DNA of 64,000 bases from Nitrobacter sp051535235. Its GTDB lineage: Bacteria > Pseudomonadota > Alphaproteobacteria > Rhizobiales > Xanthobacteraceae. This document shows positions 35,179 to 44,536 of this stretch, piece by piece. Numbering within the stretch: position 1 is the first letter of the stretch; each line of letters opens with the position of its first letter. The notes below the pieces were generated by a model, which did not search any database, was not told the DNA's origin, and was given only the letters and a program-made list of their open reading frames with translations. The DNA lies in assembly GCF_051535235.1 (NCBI RefSeq), contig NZ_JBPPLZ010000003.1, positions 186,001-250,000 on the forward strand, in the 5' to 3' direction. The translations under genes were made by a program, and so were the position numbers.

Positions 35179-36179
35179 GCCGAGTGCGTTGAGTCCGCCA
35201 TTCGCGCGGCCAAACGCAGCGCCGCGATCAGGCTTGACGGGTCGGCGCGTCCGGTGCCCGCGATGTCGAAGGCCGTGCCGTGATCGGGCGATGTCCTGAT
35301 GAACGGCAGCCCCAGCGTGACGTTGACCGCGCGGTCGAAAGCCAGCGTCTTGACCGGGATCAGCGCCTGATCGTGGTACATGCAGATCGCGCAGTCATAG
35401 GTCCGTCGCGCCGCTTCATGGAACATGGTGTCGGCGGGAAGCGGACCTCTGACGTCGATCCCATCCGCGCGCAAGATCGCGACGGCGGGCGCTACGATCG
35501 TCTGATCTTCGGTTCCGAGTGAACCGTCCTCCCCGGCATGGGGATTCAGTCCGGATACCGCGATGCGGGGCCGGACGATTCCGAAGCGTGACCGCAGATC
35601 GGCAACGACGATGCGGACGGTGTCCACGATCATCGGGCTCGACAGCGTCGCGATCGCCTCGCGCAAAGGGAGATGAATCGTGACGGGCACCACCGCAAGG
35701 TCGGACGACCACAGCAACATCACCGGTTGCCGCGGCTTGCCATCGCCCGCCGCCAGTTCGGCGAGAAACTCGGTGTGGCCGGGATGAGCGAAGCCGGCAC
35801 GGTAGAGCACGCTCTTGGCGATCGGGTTGGTGACGATCGCGGCTGCGTGTCCGGCAATGACATCGCTGACCGCTTGGCGGATGGACCCGATGGCCGCGGC
35901 CGCACTGTTGTCGTCGGGATGACCAGGCCGCGCGGTCGTCGGATAGCCGGTAGAAGTGATCGGAAGCGCGTCCGTAAATATCCGGCAGACGTCGCCGCCA
36001 GCGACCTCTGCCAGGGGGAGATCGACGCCAAGCAACCTCGCACGCGCCGAGATGAAGGCCCGGTCGCCGAGGAGATAGAACGGGGGAACGGAATCGCTGT
36101 TACGGCGGAGCCACGCTGCGATCGCGATATCAGGTCCGATGCCGGCCGGCTCGCCAAGGGTCAGTGCAAGAGGCTTCAC
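35175..36179 (-). CDS. pdxA: 4-hydroxythreonine-4-phosphate dehydrogenase
   Basis: Step of pyridoxal 5'-phosphate synthesis. GTG start at 36179 (VKPLALTLGEPAGIGPDI). Metal and substrate residues lie in FAHPGHTEFLAEL, IHLPLREAI, LNPHAGEDGSLG and MYHDQALIPVKTLA. The end VNVTLGLPFIRTSPDHGTAF is conserved. 334 residues. It overlaps rsmA by 4 bp and follows the SurA-like gene by 93 bp, as in the surA-pdxA-ksgA order of many Gram-negatives. Confidence 0.96.
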   Translation of the reverse strand: MKPLALTLGEPAGIGPDIAIAAWLRRNSDSVPPFYLLGDRAFISARARLLGVDLPLAEVAGGDVCRIFTDALPITSTGYPTTARPGHPDDNSAAAAIGSIRQAVSDVIAGHAAAIVTNPIAKSVLYRAGFAHPGHTEFLAELAAGDGKPRQPVMLLWSSDLAVVPVTIHLPLREAIATLSSPMIVDTVRIVVADLRSRFGIVRPRIAVSGLNPHAGEDGSLGTEDQTIVAPAVAILRADGIDVRGPLPADTMFHEAARRTYDCAICMYHDQALIPVKTLAFDRAVNVTLGLPFIRTSPDHGTAFDIAGTGRADPSSLIAALRLAARMADSTHSA

Positions 36180-36272
36180 AACGCGGTCGCTCCAGCGCGG
36201 CCTCCGTCAGCACATGCCGCCGCTCACAATATTGGGGTCGTGCCCTCGGAAGCGAGGACGCGAACGTCCCTA

Positions 36273-37232
36273 CTACTCCCCTTTTTTCCCGGGGCTACCC
36301 TGACGATACTCGATCATCGCGGATTTCCGAATGTCGTCCAGGTAATCCTTGGATTTCTTCTCATACTTGGCGGCGAACATCTTCTCGCGGATTTCCTTTT
36401 TCTTCGGGGTATCCACGCTGGTCACCTTCTTTTCGCAGACAGCTACCATTTCCACGCCCTGCCGCGTGATCTCCGGCGGAGTCAGATGCCCCACGGGCGT
36501 CTTGTCGAGCAGATCGCGAAGCGGCGGCGGCAGATCGGCCGAGGTCTTGACGACGGTATCGCGTATCGTGGCGTTCCGCATCGCCTTGAAAAGGCGAGCC
36601 GCATCCGCGCACGACTGAACGCGTTCGCGCAAGGACTCCGCTTCCTTGCGACGGGCCTCCATCACGGAAGCGGCGGCGCCGCGCGGAACGATCAACACCA
36701 CGGGACGCATCTGGTATTCGAACCCTTCGGTTTTCGATTGGTCGTCGCCGCTGGCCTTCAGCGCCTCGTTCACGTCGCGATCGCTGACAAGGAGACTGTC
36801 TTTGAAGCGCCCGCGCACGAGGCTTCCCCAGACGAGATCGGCCTTCAGGCGCGCCTTGATGGTATCCGGGCGGACACCTTGCGAGGCGAGCGATTTCGTC
36901 AGCTGGTCGGGCGACATTCGCATTCGCGCGCCCATGCTGGCATAGGCCTGATCGATATCCGACGAAGTCGGGTTCACGCCGTATTTCTTGGCTTCCCTGA
37001 TCTTCACCTTTTCGTCGATCAACTCGTCGATCACCTGTTGCCGGGTCGGAGACTTGTGCGTGGATATTTGAATCAGCCGGCTGCGCTGTTCAATATCGAA
37101 CGTGGTGATCGGCTCGCCATTGACCATGACCGCCACGGACTGCGCATGCAGCGGCGAGTTCAGGCACGCCGACAGAAGAACTGCGAATATGGCAAAGCAG
37201 CGGAACGGCCGGAAGAGCAGGATGATTTTCAT
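36273..37232 (-). CDS. SurA-like periplasmic chaperone
   Basis: From the ATG at 37232 there is a signal peptide (CFAIFAVLLSACLNSPLHA), then SVAVMVNGEPITTFDIEQRS, the SurA_N block. QQVIDELIDEKVKIREAKKYGV and a helical chaperone core follow. A degenerate PPIase-like region (VGHLTPPEITRQGVEMVAVC) ends the protein. About 319 residues, shorter than E. coli SurA, with only one parvulin-like segment. It probably helps fold outer-membrane proteins such as LptD, encoded just upstream. Confidence 0.87.
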   Translation of the reverse strand: MKIILLFRPFRCFAIFAVLLSACLNSPLHAQSVAVMVNGEPITTFDIEQRSRLIQISTHKSPTRQQVIDELIDEKVKIREAKKYGVNPTSSDIDQAYASMGARMRMSPDQLTKSLASQGVRPDTIKARLKADLVWGSLVRGRFKDSLLVSDRDVNEALKASGDDQSKTEGFEYQMRPVVLIVPRGAAASVMEARRKEAESLRERVQSCADAARLFKAMRNATIRDTVVKTSADLPPPLRDLLDKTPVGHLTPPEITRQGVEMVAVCEKKVTSVDTPKKKEIREKMFAAKYEKKSKDYLDDIRKSAMIEYRQGSPGKKGE

Positions 37233-37322
37233 GTCGGTGGCACTAGCAGATCTCTTGTCAACCGGATCGGGCCCACATCGAGCGGCGTTGCCTGCCACGT
37301 CCACAGAGCCGCCGCCCTGCAA

Positions 37323-39815
37323 TCACCGGACGCCCGCTCCGTTCCCTCCGCGGGTCTGGCCCAGTGTCCGCAAACCAAGTTGAAGCATGAAAGAATGGTT
37401 AAGCTGGGGCGGCGTTGATCCTGCGGAATATGTATACGAGGTAACGTAGTTGAGGCCGAGGACGAAGCAATCGTCCACGTATCCTGCGCCGATTGTATAC
37501 TGGTTGATCTCGTTGGATTCCAGATCCCAGCGTGCCGCACCCTGCACGACCCAGTTCGATGCAATCTTGACGGAACCGGAACCCAGAATGCCCCGTCGGC
37601 GCGTAAGATAACCGAGGTCCGGCTGCGCTGCATAGTCGCCGTACAACACGCTCGCGGACCAACGGCTGAAGCTGGCACGACCTTCGGCCTCGAAGCGCTG
37701 GACGGTCAACGTCTCGTCGTCGAAACGCGCACGCGTGCTGAACGTGAAGATGCTGTTGGGTGAATAGTTGATGCTCGTCACATAGTCCGATTGCTTGCGC
37801 TGCAAGCCGGAATCGACACCGGTATTGGTGAGGTCGGCAACGGCGAACGAGTTCAGCCCGAACAGGTGATAGGACTGGCCGAACAGGAAATTGATCGAGC
37901 CGCCCTGATCGAACTGGGTCGTCGCCTTTACGCCGACATTGGCGCGGCCGCCGCCTTCGACGCGGTCGTAACCGGAGAACTTGTCGACGCTGAAAAGGTT
38001 GGTGGCGTCGAAGACCAGGCTTTGTGCGTCCTCATTCGGCAGCTTGCCTGCATAGCTCTCGTTCGGGCGGATGATGACCTGCGCGATCGGTTCGATCGTC
38101 GTGGTGCCCCAGGGCTGAACGTTGATGAAGGGGTAGCGATACTCGAGACCCACCGCGGGCATGAAGCGGACAGTGCTCGCATTGCCCGGCTGCAGGAAGT
38201 TGGAAACGCCCGGCTGGTTCGAGATGTCGGCATTGATCGCGTCGGCGCGAAGCGAAGCGAACGGTGTCCAGATCTGGCCGTAGGAATCGGTGAACGACTT
38301 CCGCCACTGCGCTTCGGCCGTCAGGCGCGTGTAGGTGCCGGGAACGCCGCGCAGAAGACAGTTGTTGGGTGTCCGCGCCATCGGATCGGCTGACGTCGGG
38401 AGACACAGGAAAGAGGTGTTCGCCAGCGTCGAGATCGGATCGAACTGCGCCTGATCGCGCGTGAGATTGGTGAAGTTGAACTTGTAGCTGAACTCTCCGC
38501 CGATGACCGAATGGTTGATGACGTTCGAATAGTCGATGACCGGCGCAATGATCGGAACCTGGCTCTGGTTGCCCGAGAAGCTCAGATAGTGGACCGCACG
38601 CGCATCGAAATAGCTGCGGTTGCCGACGCCGGTCAAATAGAGTTGCGAGATCGCCTCGGTCGGCAGGCTGAGGAACGATTGCAGGGGATCGCTGTATTGC
38701 TTCAACCGGTAGTCGGAGAAGAAATAATAATCGCTCACCAGGACGCCGTCCCAGCCCCAGACCCACTTGTCGTTTAATGCAAACTGTCCTTGGGTATCGA
38801 AACCGCCGCGGAACTGGCGATCGCCGGGTTGTCCGGCAAACACCTTTTGATCCAGTTGGTCAATTCCATAAGCGCGGATTTGATAGGCGCCGTCGAGGAG
38901 GCGCTGCCTGAACTCACCCTGCACCAGCACGCCCTGCCGCGTGGTGAAGCGCGGCGAGAGAGTCAGATCGTAGTTCGGCGCGAGCGCGAAATAATAGGGG
39001 ACCTCCACCCCGACCCCGAAAGGATTATAGGAAGTCACATACGGCATCAGAAAGCCGCTCTTGCGCTTCACCGTCGGATCGGGCGTGGAGAAGAACGGCA
39101 TGTAGGCGAGCGGGACGCCGTAGAATTCCAGTCGGGCGTCCTCGAAATACAGCATCTTCTCGGTTTGATCGTGAATGATGCGGGCGCCCTTGACCTGCCA
39201 CAGCGGAGGCTTTTTCGGATCCTCCCTGCAGGGCGCGCAGGCGGTGTAGACGCCGTTTTCGAAGACGGTGTAGTTGCCCTTGGTCCGGTCGGCCCGGCTC
39301 GCCGCCATGCGCGTGGCGTCCGCGGTGTCGACCCTCAGCGAGTCGACAAAGCCGTCGCGGTAGTCGTCGCTCAGATCGAGGATGTTGGCGTAGGTGATCT
39401 TGCCGTCCGCATCGGTCATGCGGATGTTGCCCTCGGCGTGGAGCCTCTTCGTCTTCTGGTCGTAGATGACCTTGTCCGCCTCGACACTCGTGCCGTTGTA
39501 GAAGATCTGCACGTTGCCGACCGCCGACACGCGAGAGTTGTTGTAGTCGTAATCGAGTTCGGTTGCCTGAACGAGCATCTGCCCGTTGTTCTGCGCCGGC
39601 GGAGGCTTGGGCTTTGTCGGGTGAGGATTGAAGGAGAAACTTTGAGCCGCGGCCGGTGTGATCGTGACGATACCCAGCGAGGCGATGGTGAGCAGGCCAA
39701 GCGCTGCCGGGGCCAGGGAGGTCAGAATCGCGGACATACCGATCCGGCGGCGGCGCGGGGAGGTGCGCCGCTTGCAGGCAGGCAAGCGTCTTCGGGGGGC
39801 GGCGATTGCAGCCAC
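37323..39815 (-). CDS. lptD: LPS-assembly protein LptD
   Basis: Outer-membrane beta-barrel that inserts LPS at the cell surface. The start is GTG 39815, which overlaps the lptG stop by one base and has AGGAGG seven bases upstream. A start further up would lie inside lptG. A long basic N-region precedes the signal peptide (LGLLTIASLGIVTITPAAA). The OstA-type jellyroll (ATELDYDYNNSRVSAVGNVQ, EADKVIYDQKTKRLHAEGNI) is followed by the barrel, with SGFLMPY and EVPYYFALAPNYDLTLSPRF. CAPC and DDCF carry cysteines that could pair. About 830 residues. Confidence 0.94.
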   Translation of the reverse strand: MAAIAAPRRRLPACKRRTSPRRRRIGMSAILTSLAPAALGLLTIASLGIVTITPAAAQSFSFNPHPTKPKPPPAQNNGQMLVQATELDYDYNNSRVSAVGNVQIFYNGTSVEADKVIYDQKTKRLHAEGNIRMTDADGKITYANILDLSDDYRDGFVDSLRVDTADATRMAASRADRTKGNYTVFENGVYTACAPCREDPKKPPLWQVKGARIIHDQTEKMLYFEDARLEFYGVPLAYMPFFSTPDPTVKRKSGFLMPYVTSYNPFGVGVEVPYYFALAPNYDLTLSPRFTTRQGVLVQGEFRQRLLDGAYQIRAYGIDQLDQKVFAGQPGDRQFRGGFDTQGQFALNDKWVWGWDGVLVSDYYFFSDYRLKQYSDPLQSFLSLPTEAISQLYLTGVGNRSYFDARAVHYLSFSGNQSQVPIIAPVIDYSNVINHSVIGGEFSYKFNFTNLTRDQAQFDPISTLANTSFLCLPTSADPMARTPNNCLLRGVPGTYTRLTAEAQWRKSFTDSYGQIWTPFASLRADAINADISNQPGVSNFLQPGNASTVRFMPAVGLEYRYPFINVQPWGTTTIEPIAQVIIRPNESYAGKLPNEDAQSLVFDATNLFSVDKFSGYDRVEGGGRANVGVKATTQFDQGGSINFLFGQSYHLFGLNSFAVADLTNTGVDSGLQRKQSDYVTSINYSPNSIFTFSTRARFDDETLTVQRFEAEGRASFSRWSASVLYGDYAAQPDLGYLTRRRGILGSGSVKIASNWVVQGAARWDLESNEINQYTIGAGYVDDCFVLGLNYVTSYTYSAGSTPPQLNHSFMLQLGLRTLGQTRGGNGAGVR

Positions 39816-40912
39816 TACCCGTCCTCCTGGTACAGCAAGACCAAAAAGCCGGCGAGGCCGCCCACACAGACAGGCAGCCACGCCGCAGCAATCGGATTCA
39901 TCAATTCGGCCTTGCTCAAATCCTCGGTTACCTTGGACAGGACATAGAGCAGAAAGCCCGATCCCACGCCACTTAAAACCATCTTCTGCACGCCGCCGAA
40001 GCGGAAGAACCGGAGGCTCACCGAAGCTGCCAACATCACCATCGCAGCCAGCAAAAACGGCTGTGCAAGGAGTTTGTGATATTGCAGCCGGTAGCCTGCG
40101 GTGGCGAACCCCGAACTTTCGGATGACCTGATATAGCCCGGTAGTTGCCAAAATGACACAGTCTCGGGGGTCGAAAAACTGTTCCGCACTTGGGCCGGAG
40201 TGAGGCTGGTCGGCAGGACGAATCGTTCCTGCTCGACCGGAGGGCGGTCGAGCGTAAAGCGGCGAACATCCTTGAACAGCCAGTGGTGCTCCTCGAGGGT
40301 CGCCTCGCGTGCCTCAATACGCTCCCTGAATTGGAAGTCGGGGTCGAACCTGAACACCGTGAGCCCGGTCAGGCGGACGCCCTGCTGTTCGCTGCGCGCG
40401 GCGTTGATGATGGCCTGACCCTCGTCCGTCACCTGATTGATCCAGAAGCCCGACGCGTCCTGCAGGCCTCCTGCGGGGGCGCTGCCGAACAGTTCGGCTT
40501 CCATCTGCTTGGACAGTTCGCGCAGGTTGGCGGACATCGGATTGTAGGCTGTGGTCGCGAGCACGCCGAGGACGAGCGCGGAGGCGAGCGCCGGCGAGAT
40601 GAATTGCCATGCGGAGACGCCCGCGGCGCGCGCCACCACCAGTTCGAGCCGCCGCGACAAGGCCAGGTAGCAGGTCATGGCGCCGATCAGCACACAAAAC
40701 GGCGTCAGTTTCTCCAGCAGCTGCGGCACCCTGAAGAGCGATGTTTCCGCGACCATGATCGCCGACGCCGAGACAAGTCCGGACGTTCTCCGGACCATTT
40801 CGATGTAGTCGACGAGAACGAGAAGCAGGAAGATGCTGACGAACACGCCGAGCGCGGCCACCGCGAAACGGCCGGCGAAATAGCGACCCAATGTGTTCGT
40901 CAACATGCTCAT
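39815..40912 (-). CDS. lptG: LPS export ABC transporter permease LptG
   Basis: Inner-membrane half of the LptB2FG exporter. Six transmembrane helices with a large periplasmic jellyroll between helices 3 and 4. The opening NTLGRYFAGRFAVAALGVF and TPFCVLIGAMTCYLALSRRL match LptG/YjgP-YjgQ. 365 residues. It overlaps lptF by 4 bp at its start and lptD by 1 bp at its end, so all three genes form one coupled unit. Confidence 0.95.
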   Translation of the reverse strand: MSMLTNTLGRYFAGRFAVAALGVFVSIFLLLVLVDYIEMVRRTSGLVSASAIMVAETSLFRVPQLLEKLTPFCVLIGAMTCYLALSRRLELVVARAAGVSAWQFISPALASALVLGVLATTAYNPMSANLRELSKQMEAELFGSAPAGGLQDASGFWINQVTDEGQAIINAARSEQQGVRLTGLTVFRFDPDFQFRERIEAREATLEEHHWLFKDVRRFTLDRPPVEQERFVLPTSLTPAQVRNSFSTPETVSFWQLPGYIRSSESSGFATAGYRLQYHKLLAQPFLLAAMVMLAASVSLRFFRFGGVQKMVLSGVGSGFLLYVLSKVTEDLSKAELMNPIAAAWLPVCVGGLAGFLVLLYQEDG

Positions 40913-42078
40913 GCGGCGGCTGGCCTCCCGAACAGGCGGAGGAGCCGCGCGTTCGATCTGTTGATCGCCTCCATCAACGCGGCCGGCGGTTCGAGCACGG
41001 TTCCGGCAACGATCACACGGATGCTGAGGCCGATCGCGCCGAACAGAAGCAGGTATTGCAGAAGCGCAGCTGTGGGTGACTTCACGGTCATGACCGAAAG
41101 TGCAAAGCCCGCCATGCGCAGGCCGAACACGGAGGCGATCGCAGCCCCCATGGAGAAATTGCGGCTCTGACGCGTCGTGCGCGGGGTTCCGAGGAATGCG
41201 AAGGTCAGCGCGGCGAAGGCAAACGGATAGATCGGCGCCGTGAAGCGATCGTGAAGTTCGGCGCGGAACTGGCCCGGCAGTTGTTGAACCAGCGGGTCCG
41301 CCGGGTCCGGCGCGATCAGTTCCCAGAGGTAGCGCTCGCGGATGCCGTAAACGACGTCGTGCCCCCGGTTTGAGAATTTCGACATGTCGAACGCATTGCG
41401 GTGGAACGCCACCATGTTCGGTTCGCGCTTGCCGGCTTCAAGTCGCTCCAGATGTCCGTTCTCCAGAACGAGGAACGATCCCTGGTCGTTTTTCGTCACG
41501 GTTCCCTGGTTGGCAATGATGCTGAGCCGCTCGTTCGGATTGCGGCGGTCGTCGATGAAGATCCCGACGAGCAGGCCGCCGGGCTGGCGTTCCCGAACCC
41601 TGATCGTCAGATTCGGATCGAGCTGCGCAAATCGCCCGGGCTGCAGAACGTTCGCCAGAACGTCGGCGGTGATTTCGGCGTCCCATCGTTTCAGCCGGCG
41701 CATGCCGTCGGGCGCGAGATAGGCCGCGATGAACGCCACCAGCAAAGCCACGACCACGGTGGCGTAGATGAAGGGCCGGAACAGCCGAAACGGCGACAGG
41801 CCGGCAGCGTTCATCACGATGATTTCGGAATCGGTCGCAAGCTTGTGGAGGGTGTGCGAAATCGCGATCATCAGCGCGATCGGCGAGATGATCAGCACCA
41901 GCACCGGAATCGCGAGGCTGGTGATCCCCAGAAACGTCAGGATGGTCTGGCCCTGACTCGTCATCAGGTCGATGCCGCGCAACGCCTGCGTAATCCAGAT
42001 CACGCCCGTCAGGCTGACCAGGACCACGAGGAACGACGCCAGCGTCGTCCGGAAAATATACTTATCGATCGACCCCAT
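40909..42078 (-). CDS. lptF: LPS export ABC transporter permease LptF
   Basis: Partner of LptG. SIDKYIFRTTLASFLVVLVS starts the first helix, and SDSEIIVMNAAGLSPFRLFR-like sequence (DSEIIVMNAAGLSPFRLFRP) is the coupling region that contacts LptB. A periplasmic beta domain (residues 140-270) precedes three C-terminal helices. 389 residues, normal. It heads the minus-strand lpt block and is divergent from pepA across a 369-bp gap. Confidence 0.95.
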   Translation of the reverse strand: MGSIDKYIFRTTLASFLVVLVSLTGVIWITQALRGIDLMTSQGQTILTFLGITSLAIPVLVLIISPIALMIAISHTLHKLATDSEIIVMNAAGLSPFRLFRPFIYATVVVALLVAFIAAYLAPDGMRRLKRWDAEITADVLANVLQPGRFAQLDPNLTIRVRERQPGGLLVGIFIDDRRNPNERLSIIANQGTVTKNDQGSFLVLENGHLERLEAGKREPNMVAFHRNAFDMSKFSNRGHDVVYGIRERYLWELIAPDPADPLVQQLPGQFRAELHDRFTAPIYPFAFAALTFAFLGTPRTTRQSRNFSMGAAIASVFGLRMAGFALSVMTVKSPTAALLQYLLLFGAIGLSIRVIVAGTVLEPPAALMEAINRSNARLLRLFGRPAAA

Positions 42079-42447
42079 TGGTCTGAACGACCCCCCGTCC
42101 TCCGGATCGGCACAACCAGTCGCGTCCCGATTCCGGTGGAGGCTTCCCCCAAAGCCCCGGCAATGTTTTACCTGACTCGCCCCTCAGTACCATCCCTTTG
42201 ATCTGTCAACAAAATGGCCGGGCCTCAATGCGCATCGATTATGGTTAAATTCCAGCCCATGTCACCTTGCCGGCACGGCGGCGAACATCAAATGCGCCCG
42301 CGAGTGTGTTTTGGAGCCATAACGGCTGCGGATGGCTGATCCGGGATCGCGGACCCTTGGCAGCGTTGCCTTTGACAGGTCATAGTCGGCCCTTCACAAG
42401 CCAGCCTGTTTCGACGCTGCGCCGCCCTTGATTCTGGAGGATTTTTG
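42079..42447. other. Divergent promoter region, lptF and pepA
   Basis: 369 bp. TTGACA at 42372-42377 is the only clear -35-like hexamer, in the pepA direction, without a good -10 at standard spacing. No ORF is supported; the antisense frame at 42288-42782 runs into pepA and is a shadow. Confidence 0.4.
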
Positions 42448-43953
42448 ATGCCCGACGCCGTCAAGGTCGGCTTTGTTCCGTTTTCGGCCGCGCCGCGCGG
42501 CATCCTCGTGGTGTTCTGCGACGAGACTCTGAAATTCGGCCGGGCTGCGAGCAAGGCGCTCGGCGCGTCAGCCGCAGTCGTCAAACGAGCCTCGGCGACC
42601 AATCGGTTCAAGGGCAAAAGCGCCGCCACGCTCGATATCCTCGCGCCGGAGGGCCTCAAGGTTGATCGCCTGATCGTCGTCGGCGTCGGCAAGGCATCGG
42701 CCCTCAAGGACAGCGATTTCCTCAAGTTTGGCGGCGTTCTCGCCGGAAAGATTCGCGGCGATGGCGGCGCCGTGACGGTCATTGCCGAATTGCCCTCGGC
42801 GGCGATAAGCCCCGATCAGTCGGCGTCGCTGGCTTCTGGCATGCGGTTGCGCGCCTACAAATTCGATCGTTACAAGACCAAAAAGAAAGACGGCGACGAC
42901 ACGGCGGCGCTGCATGCCGACGTGTCGATCGCGGTCGCCGACGTCGCCGCCGCGAAGAAGGCGTTCGCGCCGGCCAATCACGTTGTCGAGGGCGTCATCA
43001 TCGCGCGCGATCTCGTGAACGAGCCGCCGAATGTGCTTTATCCCGAGGAATTCGCGCGACGCGCCAGCCGGCTGCGCACGGCCGGCGTCAGAATCGACGT
43101 CCTCGACGTCAAGGCGATGACCAGGCTCGGCATGGGCGCGCTGCTGGGCGTCGGGCAGGGGTCGACGCGACCCAGCCGGACGGTGGTCATGCGCTGGAAC
43201 GGCGGCAGGAAGGGCGAGCCGCCGGTCGCTTTCGTCGGCAAGGGCGTCTGCTTCGATACCGGGGGTATTTCGATCAAGCCCGCCTCCAACATGGAGGAGA
43301 TGAAGGGCGACATGGGCGGTGCGGCCTGCGTGGTCGGGTTGATGCACGCGCTCGCGACGCGCAAGGCGAAGGTCAACGTCGTCGGCGCGATCGGTCTCGT
43401 CGAGAACATGCCCGACGGCAATGCGCAGCGGCCCGGCGATATCGTGACTTCGATGTCGGGCCAGACCATCGAGGTCATCAATACCGACGCGGAAGGCCGG
43501 CTGGTCCTCGCCGACGTGCTCTGGTACGTCGCGAAAAAATTCAAGCCGAAGATCATGGTCGACCTTGCGACGCTGACCGGGGCGATCATGGTGGCGCTCG
43601 GCACCGAACACGCCGGCCTGTTCTCCAACAACGATCAACTGTCGGAACGGCTCACCAAAGTCGGCCTCGAGACCGGCGAGCGGGTCTGGCGCATGCCGCT
43701 TGCGCCCGAATACGACAAGCTGATCGATTCGCAGTTCGCCGACATGAAGAACATCGGCGGCCGCTTCGGCGGCTCGATCACGGCTGCGCAATTCCTGCAG
43801 CGGTTCGTCGACAACACGCCGTGGGCGCATCTCGACATCGCGGGAACCGCGATGGGCGCTGCGAAATCCGACATCAATCAGAGTTGGGGATCCGGCTTCG
43901 GCGTCCGCCTGCTGGATCGGCTGGTTGCGGAGTACTACGAAGCGCGGCGATGA
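42448..43953 (+). CDS. pepA: Leucyl aminopeptidase (M17)
   Basis: Zinc- or manganese-dependent cytosolic aminopeptidase. The signature NTDAEGRLVLAD is exact. The metal and catalytic residues lie in VGKGVCFDTGGISIKPASNM and MKGDMGGAACVVG. The C-terminal catalytic domain ends HLDIAGTAM. The ATG at 42448 has GGAGG seven bases upstream. 501 residues, normal. holC overlaps its stop by 4 bp, the typical pepA-holC arrangement. Confidence 0.97.
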   Translation: MPDAVKVGFVPFSAAPRGILVVFCDETLKFGRAASKALGASAAVVKRASATNRFKGKSAATLDILAPEGLKVDRLIVVGVGKASALKDSDFLKFGGVLAGKIRGDGGAVTVIAELPSAAISPDQSASLASGMRLRAYKFDRYKTKKKDGDDTAALHADVSIAVADVAAAKKAFAPANHVVEGVIIARDLVNEPPNVLYPEEFARRASRLRTAGVRIDVLDVKAMTRLGMGALLGVGQGSTRPSRTVVMRWNGGRKGEPPVAFVGKGVCFDTGGISIKPASNMEEMKGDMGGAACVVGLMHALATRKAKVNVVGAIGLVENMPDGNAQRPGDIVTSMSGQTIEVINTDAEGRLVLADVLWYVAKKFKPKIMVDLATLTGAIMVALGTEHAGLFSNNDQLSERLTKVGLETGERVWRMPLAPEYDKLIDSQFADMKNIGGRFGGSITAAQFLQRFVDNTPWAHLDIAGTAMGAAKSDINQSWGSGFGVRLLDRLVAEYYEARR

Positions 43954-44402
43954 CCGAGGTCCTGTTCTATCATTTGCAGAACATGTCGCTTGAAAATGTC
44001 CTGCCGCCGCTGCTCGAAAAGACCTTCGAGCGCGGCTGGCGGGCCGTCGTCCATACAACGTCCGAGGAACGCGCCGATGCGCTCGACACGCATCTGTGGA
44101 CCTATCGTGACGATTCGTTCCTGCCGCATGCGACCTGGCGGATCAAGGATGCCAGCGAGCAGCCGATCGTGCTGACAATCGACGGGCATAATCCCAATCG
44201 GGCAACCGTCATGTTTCTGATCGACAATGCGCCGCTGCCGGAGAGCCCGGAGGCCTACGAACGGCTGGTACTGGTCTTCGACGGCGACGACGGCGTCGCC
44301 CTGGAGGCGGCGCGAACCGTCTGGGCCGACTGCAAGTCGCGAGGATTCGATGTGACTTACTGGCAGGCGGACGACCGGGGGCGCTGGCAGCGCCGCCAAT
44401 AG
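43950..44402 (+). CDS. holC: DNA polymerase III chi subunit
   Basis: Clamp-loader accessory protein that contacts SSB. 150 residues; the ATG at 43950 overlaps the pepA stop (ATGA). TEVLFYHLQNMSLENVLPPL, LWTYRDDSFLPHATW, RLVLVFDGDD and WADCKSRGFDVTYWQAD match the chi family. A longer upstream frame inside pepA is rejected. It is translationally coupled to pepA. Confidence 0.94.
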   Translation: MTEVLFYHLQNMSLENVLPPLLEKTFERGWRAVVHTTSEERADALDTHLWTYRDDSFLPHATWRIKDASEQPIVLTIDGHNPNRATVMFLIDNAPLPESPEAYERLVLVFDGDDGVALEAARTVWADCKSRGFDVTYWQADDRGRWQRRQ

Positions 44403-44423
44403 CGATATATACGCCGATATATA
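44403..44423. repeat. Two direct CGATATATA repeats, 12-bp spacing
   Basis: CGATATATA at 44403-44411 and 44415-44423, starting one base after the holC stop. The 12-bp period and AT-rich content suggest a regulator site or promoter for the lipoprotein gene downstream. The ATATAT parts can also pair as a small hairpin. Confidence 0.45.
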
Positions 44424-44536
44424 TTGTAATTTGTTAATATTTGAGGCTTTCTGATATTGGCTGTCGGCCAGCCATGGTCATGCCTCAAATTGGTGTTCGG
44501 ACGAGTCGTCAGGATCGGTCGGGAACAGAGTTCATC

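Noticed and set aside
35673..37418. 581-codon plus-strand frame
   Set aside because: Spans the opposite strand of pdxA and the SurA-like gene; no recognisable domain and no start signal.
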